Shown here: piece by piece, positions 61,078 through 64,000 of the stretch
How positions within the stretch are numbered: the first letter of the stretch is position 1
Layout of the letters: every line of letters starts with the position of its first letter
Assembly: GCA_040285825.1 (NCBI GenBank)
Contig: JAUPSS010000002.1
Span: forward strand, 186,001-250,000
Origin: Eukaryota sp. TZLM1-RC
Taxonomy: Eukaryota; Metamonada: BaSk clade
DNA length: 64,000 nt
Reading direction: 5' to 3'
Notes under the pieces: generated by a model
Told to the model about the DNA's origin: nothing
What the model saw: only the letters and a program-made list of their open reading frames with translations
The model's database searches: none
Made by a program: the position numbers and the translations under genes

Positions 61078-61613
61078 TTTCTCTGAATAATTTTTGGTTC
61101 TGATGATAGAGGTGATGTATACTGTGATTGGATTGATAATTCTGAAGCTATTGTTGACTTTTGTCTCATGTAATGTTGCAAATGATACTTTGGTTCACAG
61201 AAGAAAACTTAATCCTGTGGCTGCTCTGGATTTTAAAGCAAAAGAGGAACATAGAAAATATGATGAAGATATTGAAGATGCTAATGTCGATAGAAATACA
61301 CAGCTGGTTTTTATTGCTTTCCCATTTTCAATAAATGGAAGATTATCAGTTGAAGCAGAAACTTTTTTTGAATGACTTCCAAAAAAATGGTGCAAGAAAA
61401 AAACAATGAAAAGATTTGATATTTTTTTATGGCGTTCACGGATTCAATTTGCCATTATTAATAGATTACCACGGTTTTTCAATCGAATAAGAGAAGCTTT
61501 AGCTAGACAGCAAGCAGATCAAGATTTTGTAGAGGAAATCTTGGTTCAATGATAGTCGTCCCATTAGTTATGAGTCAATTTAATTAAGTGTGCAAATTCA
61601 ATAAATACAATTT
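61078..61613 (+). mobile_element. non-LTR subfamily A 3' fragment (copy of 48650-49175)
   Basis: The frame that is open in copy 1 is broken here by added bases in T and A runs near 61095, 61160, 61365 and 61385. Confidence 0.82.
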
Positions 61614-61621
61614 ATTATCTT

Positions 61622-62562
61622 TACCTTAGTCCACATTACGGTGGTTTAGGGTGGACGAAGGCTTCTATTCTTACCTCGTGTGCTTTTGTTGGTGGATGCA
61701 GAAATGCAATCTTTGAGTTTTTCCGAAAGATTTGCAGATTGGGAAGATTTATTGATGACAACGCAAAAGTTCCACTGTTTTTGCATTAAATGAAGAAATT
61801 TCAAGAATTGATGTAGAAAAATGGGGTCGATGTTTTCCCCAATCATTCAATGGCAATATTCCAGAAAAAAATGTTTTTAAATTTGAAGTACACTCTTCGA
61901 ACATTACAGAAAAGATTGACTGCAATGTATGAAAAGATCTTTATAATAATATATGCAGCTCGGCTGTTTTTAAATCAAGATTTTCACTCATTGTTATTGG
62001 AAAAGGGTGTTTGTGAAAACAAGTCGTCAGATTCTTCACTTTTTGTAACCATTGTACCACGAAGATTTGGATTGTGTGCCACTAATGAAGCATTTGTAAC
62101 AAAAATGAGATTATATTTGAACATCCCCATTAACCAATTATTATCAAAAAGAAAAATGTATTTGTTCGAATTCACCTCAACTCACTTTGCGCCATGCTCT
62201 GAATTGCTCGGAATTGATAACTTATCGTTCTTCATTACATGATGCTGTTAGAGACACTGTTTTCAATATGGCACAAACTGCAAGGATATCGTGTATCAAA
62301 GAGCCCCTGCTGAAGGAAACACTTTCTCTGAATAATTTTGGTTCTGATGATAGAGGTGATGTATACTGTGATTGGATTGATAATTCTGAAGCTATTGTTG
62401 ACTTTGTCTCATGTAATGTTGCAAATGATACTTTGGTTCACAGAAGAAAACTTAATCCGGTGGCTGCTCTGGATTTTAAAGCAAAAGAGAAACATAGAAA
62501 ATATGATAAAGATATTGAAGAGGCAAATGTCGATAGAAATACACAGCTGGTTTTTATTGCTT
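61622..62562 (+). mobile_element. non-LTR subfamily A fragment, truncated copy of 49188-50124
   Basis: At least six homopolymer indels (near 61722, 61765, 61876, 61935, 61970, 62150) disrupt the frame that is intact in copy 1. Ends abruptly at 62562 inside LVFIAF. Confidence 0.82.
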
Positions 62563-64000
62563 CAAAGGTACTCCTCTGTAAAAGGAAAACAAAGAAAAAG
62601 AAACCTTAGAACATTATATAGTTTATTAGCATGGATAGAGACATACATTTGAGTAACTCAATTGAGTTAACAAATTAAATAAAAATAAACAAACATCAAA
62701 CATTTAGCGTTTTCGGTCCTAAATGTGTGTTTTGGATCAAAAATTAATCATCTTCTTCGTTCTTTATCTCCCACAATTTCTCATGATTTTGCACGTCAAT
62801 TCAATACTTTGAGAACAAATTTTTTAGGAAATTTAGTAGAAGTTTGTCCATCTAAAATTCCTTATCATGCATTTTTTAGTCCTAAATTTGGTGGAGTTGG
62901 TTTTTCAAAAGCAGAGTATTTATGCAAAAGTGCTTTTATTGGTGGTATGAAAAATTTTCTTTTGAATGGAAACTTCGTTTTGATCATATTCCTTTAAATG
63001 AATCACATCCTTTATTAATTTCTCTTGAAAAAAATGGTGCAAGAACTACCTGTTGATATTTGGAATAGGAGTTTTCCTTCAAGTTTGCCTGCTGTGCCTT
63101 CGAGATCTTTCACCAACCTTCATCTTGCTGTTGTGAAATTACAGAAATCTGTCCTTATTGGTTTTGAAGACCTGGATTTTTCTAAACGACTTAGTGTGAC
63201 TAAGATTAATAATCCCGTCTTTGCTGCCTTTTTATCAGACATTCAGAACTGTACTAGTTTAATATCTCAGCAACCAAGGCCATTTGGTCTTCACTTAACA
63301 AATGAAGCTTGGAAACAAAACATGCGGTTGAGATTAGGGATGTATCCAAGTGGTCTTTTGGACAATTCTTATTGTATTTGTAACAAAAAACCTACTGCCA
63401 ATTTTCGTCATATTGTGAGCTGTAAGAAATTTCTCCAATATAGGTCAGTTCTTCATAATGCCGTTCGTGATGTGACATATGAGATGTTCAAGTGTTACAA
63501 TTTTAGTTGCAAAGTAGAACCTTTGTTGAAGCATTATAGTGATGATAATCATTTTAATTCACGTCGAGGTGATTTAATTGCTCCTTTTGTGGATTCCTCT
63601 CAAGTTGTTGTTGATTTCACTACAGTTGATCCCTTTGCTTTTGTTTATCGCGATGATGTTTTACTTAGTACTAATGGTCATTTAAACAAGGCTGAAGATC
63701 GTAAGAGAGATAAATATACTGAGATATTAAATGATTTAAATAAGAACCTTTATTCGAAGTTTTCGTTTGTTCCTTTTGCCTTTTCGATTTTTGGCAACAT
63801 TGGACAATCCGCCTTGAATTTCATCAATGATTTTGGTAATTTATGTCGTTCAAGTGGTAAGAATTTTGCAGAGAATTTATGGAAAAATCGTATCATTTTC
63901 GCTTTGTACAGAAGTGTTCCCAAGTACTTGAGTTTAATGATGTCTAAACTTTATCAAGAGTTGGCGTGGAGAATTTAGTTTCTTATGTGTTTTAGTTTGT
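62562..64000 (+). mobile_element. non-LTR subfamily C (copy of 53222-54660), runs off the window
   Basis: Same element as 53222-54720. Two compensating homopolymer changes (TTTTGAATGG missing one T near 62962, an extra A near 63033) put about 70 nt out of frame. The remainder (63025-63978) is open and encodes the zinc motif and RGDLIAPFVDSSQVVVDF endonuclease region. Confidence 0.85.

Larger units (their letters stand above)
55341..62562. repeat. 7.2-kb large duplication, copy 2
   Basis: Same contents as 42918-50124. Offset grows from 12423 to 12438 through single-base insertions, mostly in A or T runs. It ends in mid-element at ATTGCTT and jumps to sequence matching 53222, so 50125-53221 has no counterpart. 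Confidence 0.92.

Overview
The window is nuclear DNA of an AT-rich, flagellated single-celled eukaryote that I cannot name. It encodes eIF3a, 40S uS4/RPS9, a WD40 protein and a tRNA-Gln with internal A and B boxes. An RIIa-domain protein of the axonemal type points to a flagellum. The introns I could define are only 28-32 nt long, most with GTATGT donors. This resembles the roughly 30-nt introns known from Blastocystis, but that alone does not place the organism.

Ordinary genes are thinly spread: an MFS transporter (1307-2728, minus), an elongin-A-like protein (7793-8275), a DEDDy 3'-5' exonuclease (12629-13957, minus), a beta-alpha NAD(P) transhydrogenase in three exons (14295-17386, minus), RPS9 (18951-19543), eIF3a (30305-33202, minus), a TLC-domain membrane protein (38252-39029), a lipid-anchor WD40 protein (40522-41553, minus), an RIIa protein (51492-52607, minus), a 5'-truncated hnRNP H/F-type RRM protein (54877-55341, minus) and tRNA-Gln (48112-48183, repeated at 60538-60609).

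Most of the rest is transposon. 3.8-7.2 kb: a decayed Ty3/gypsy element split by a hAT element with recognisable TIRs and an 8-bp target duplication. 8.7-11.9 kb: a nearly full-length non-LTR retrotransposon with a C-terminal restriction-like endonuclease. 19.9-29.4 kb: a chromovirus-like Ty3 element, inserted in a non-LTR element, which itself carries a young 2.8-kb non-autonomous LTR element (24928-27757) coding for a Pro/Ser-rich protein and a chromodomain-like tail. 39.7-64 kb: 3' ends of five non-LTR subfamilies, a 1.5-kb non-autonomous LTR element and Ty3 tails. Relics of mariner, MULE and a second hAT are also present.

The most interesting signal is three degenerate Fanzor/TnpB-like (OrfB zinc-ribbon) relics. 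Each lies in sense orientation directly upstream of, or overlapping, the start codon of an unrelated cellular gene (TLC, WD40, RIIa). For WD40 and RIIa the whole 5' flank of about 550 bp is duplicated and the similarity stops at the start codon.

The last 22 kb contains a 7.2-kb near-identical tandem block (42918-50124 and 55341-62562). In the second copy 3.1 kb is missing before the sequence resumes as 53222 onward. Differences are mostly homopolymer lengths, so a local assembly error or unmerged haplotype must be considered.
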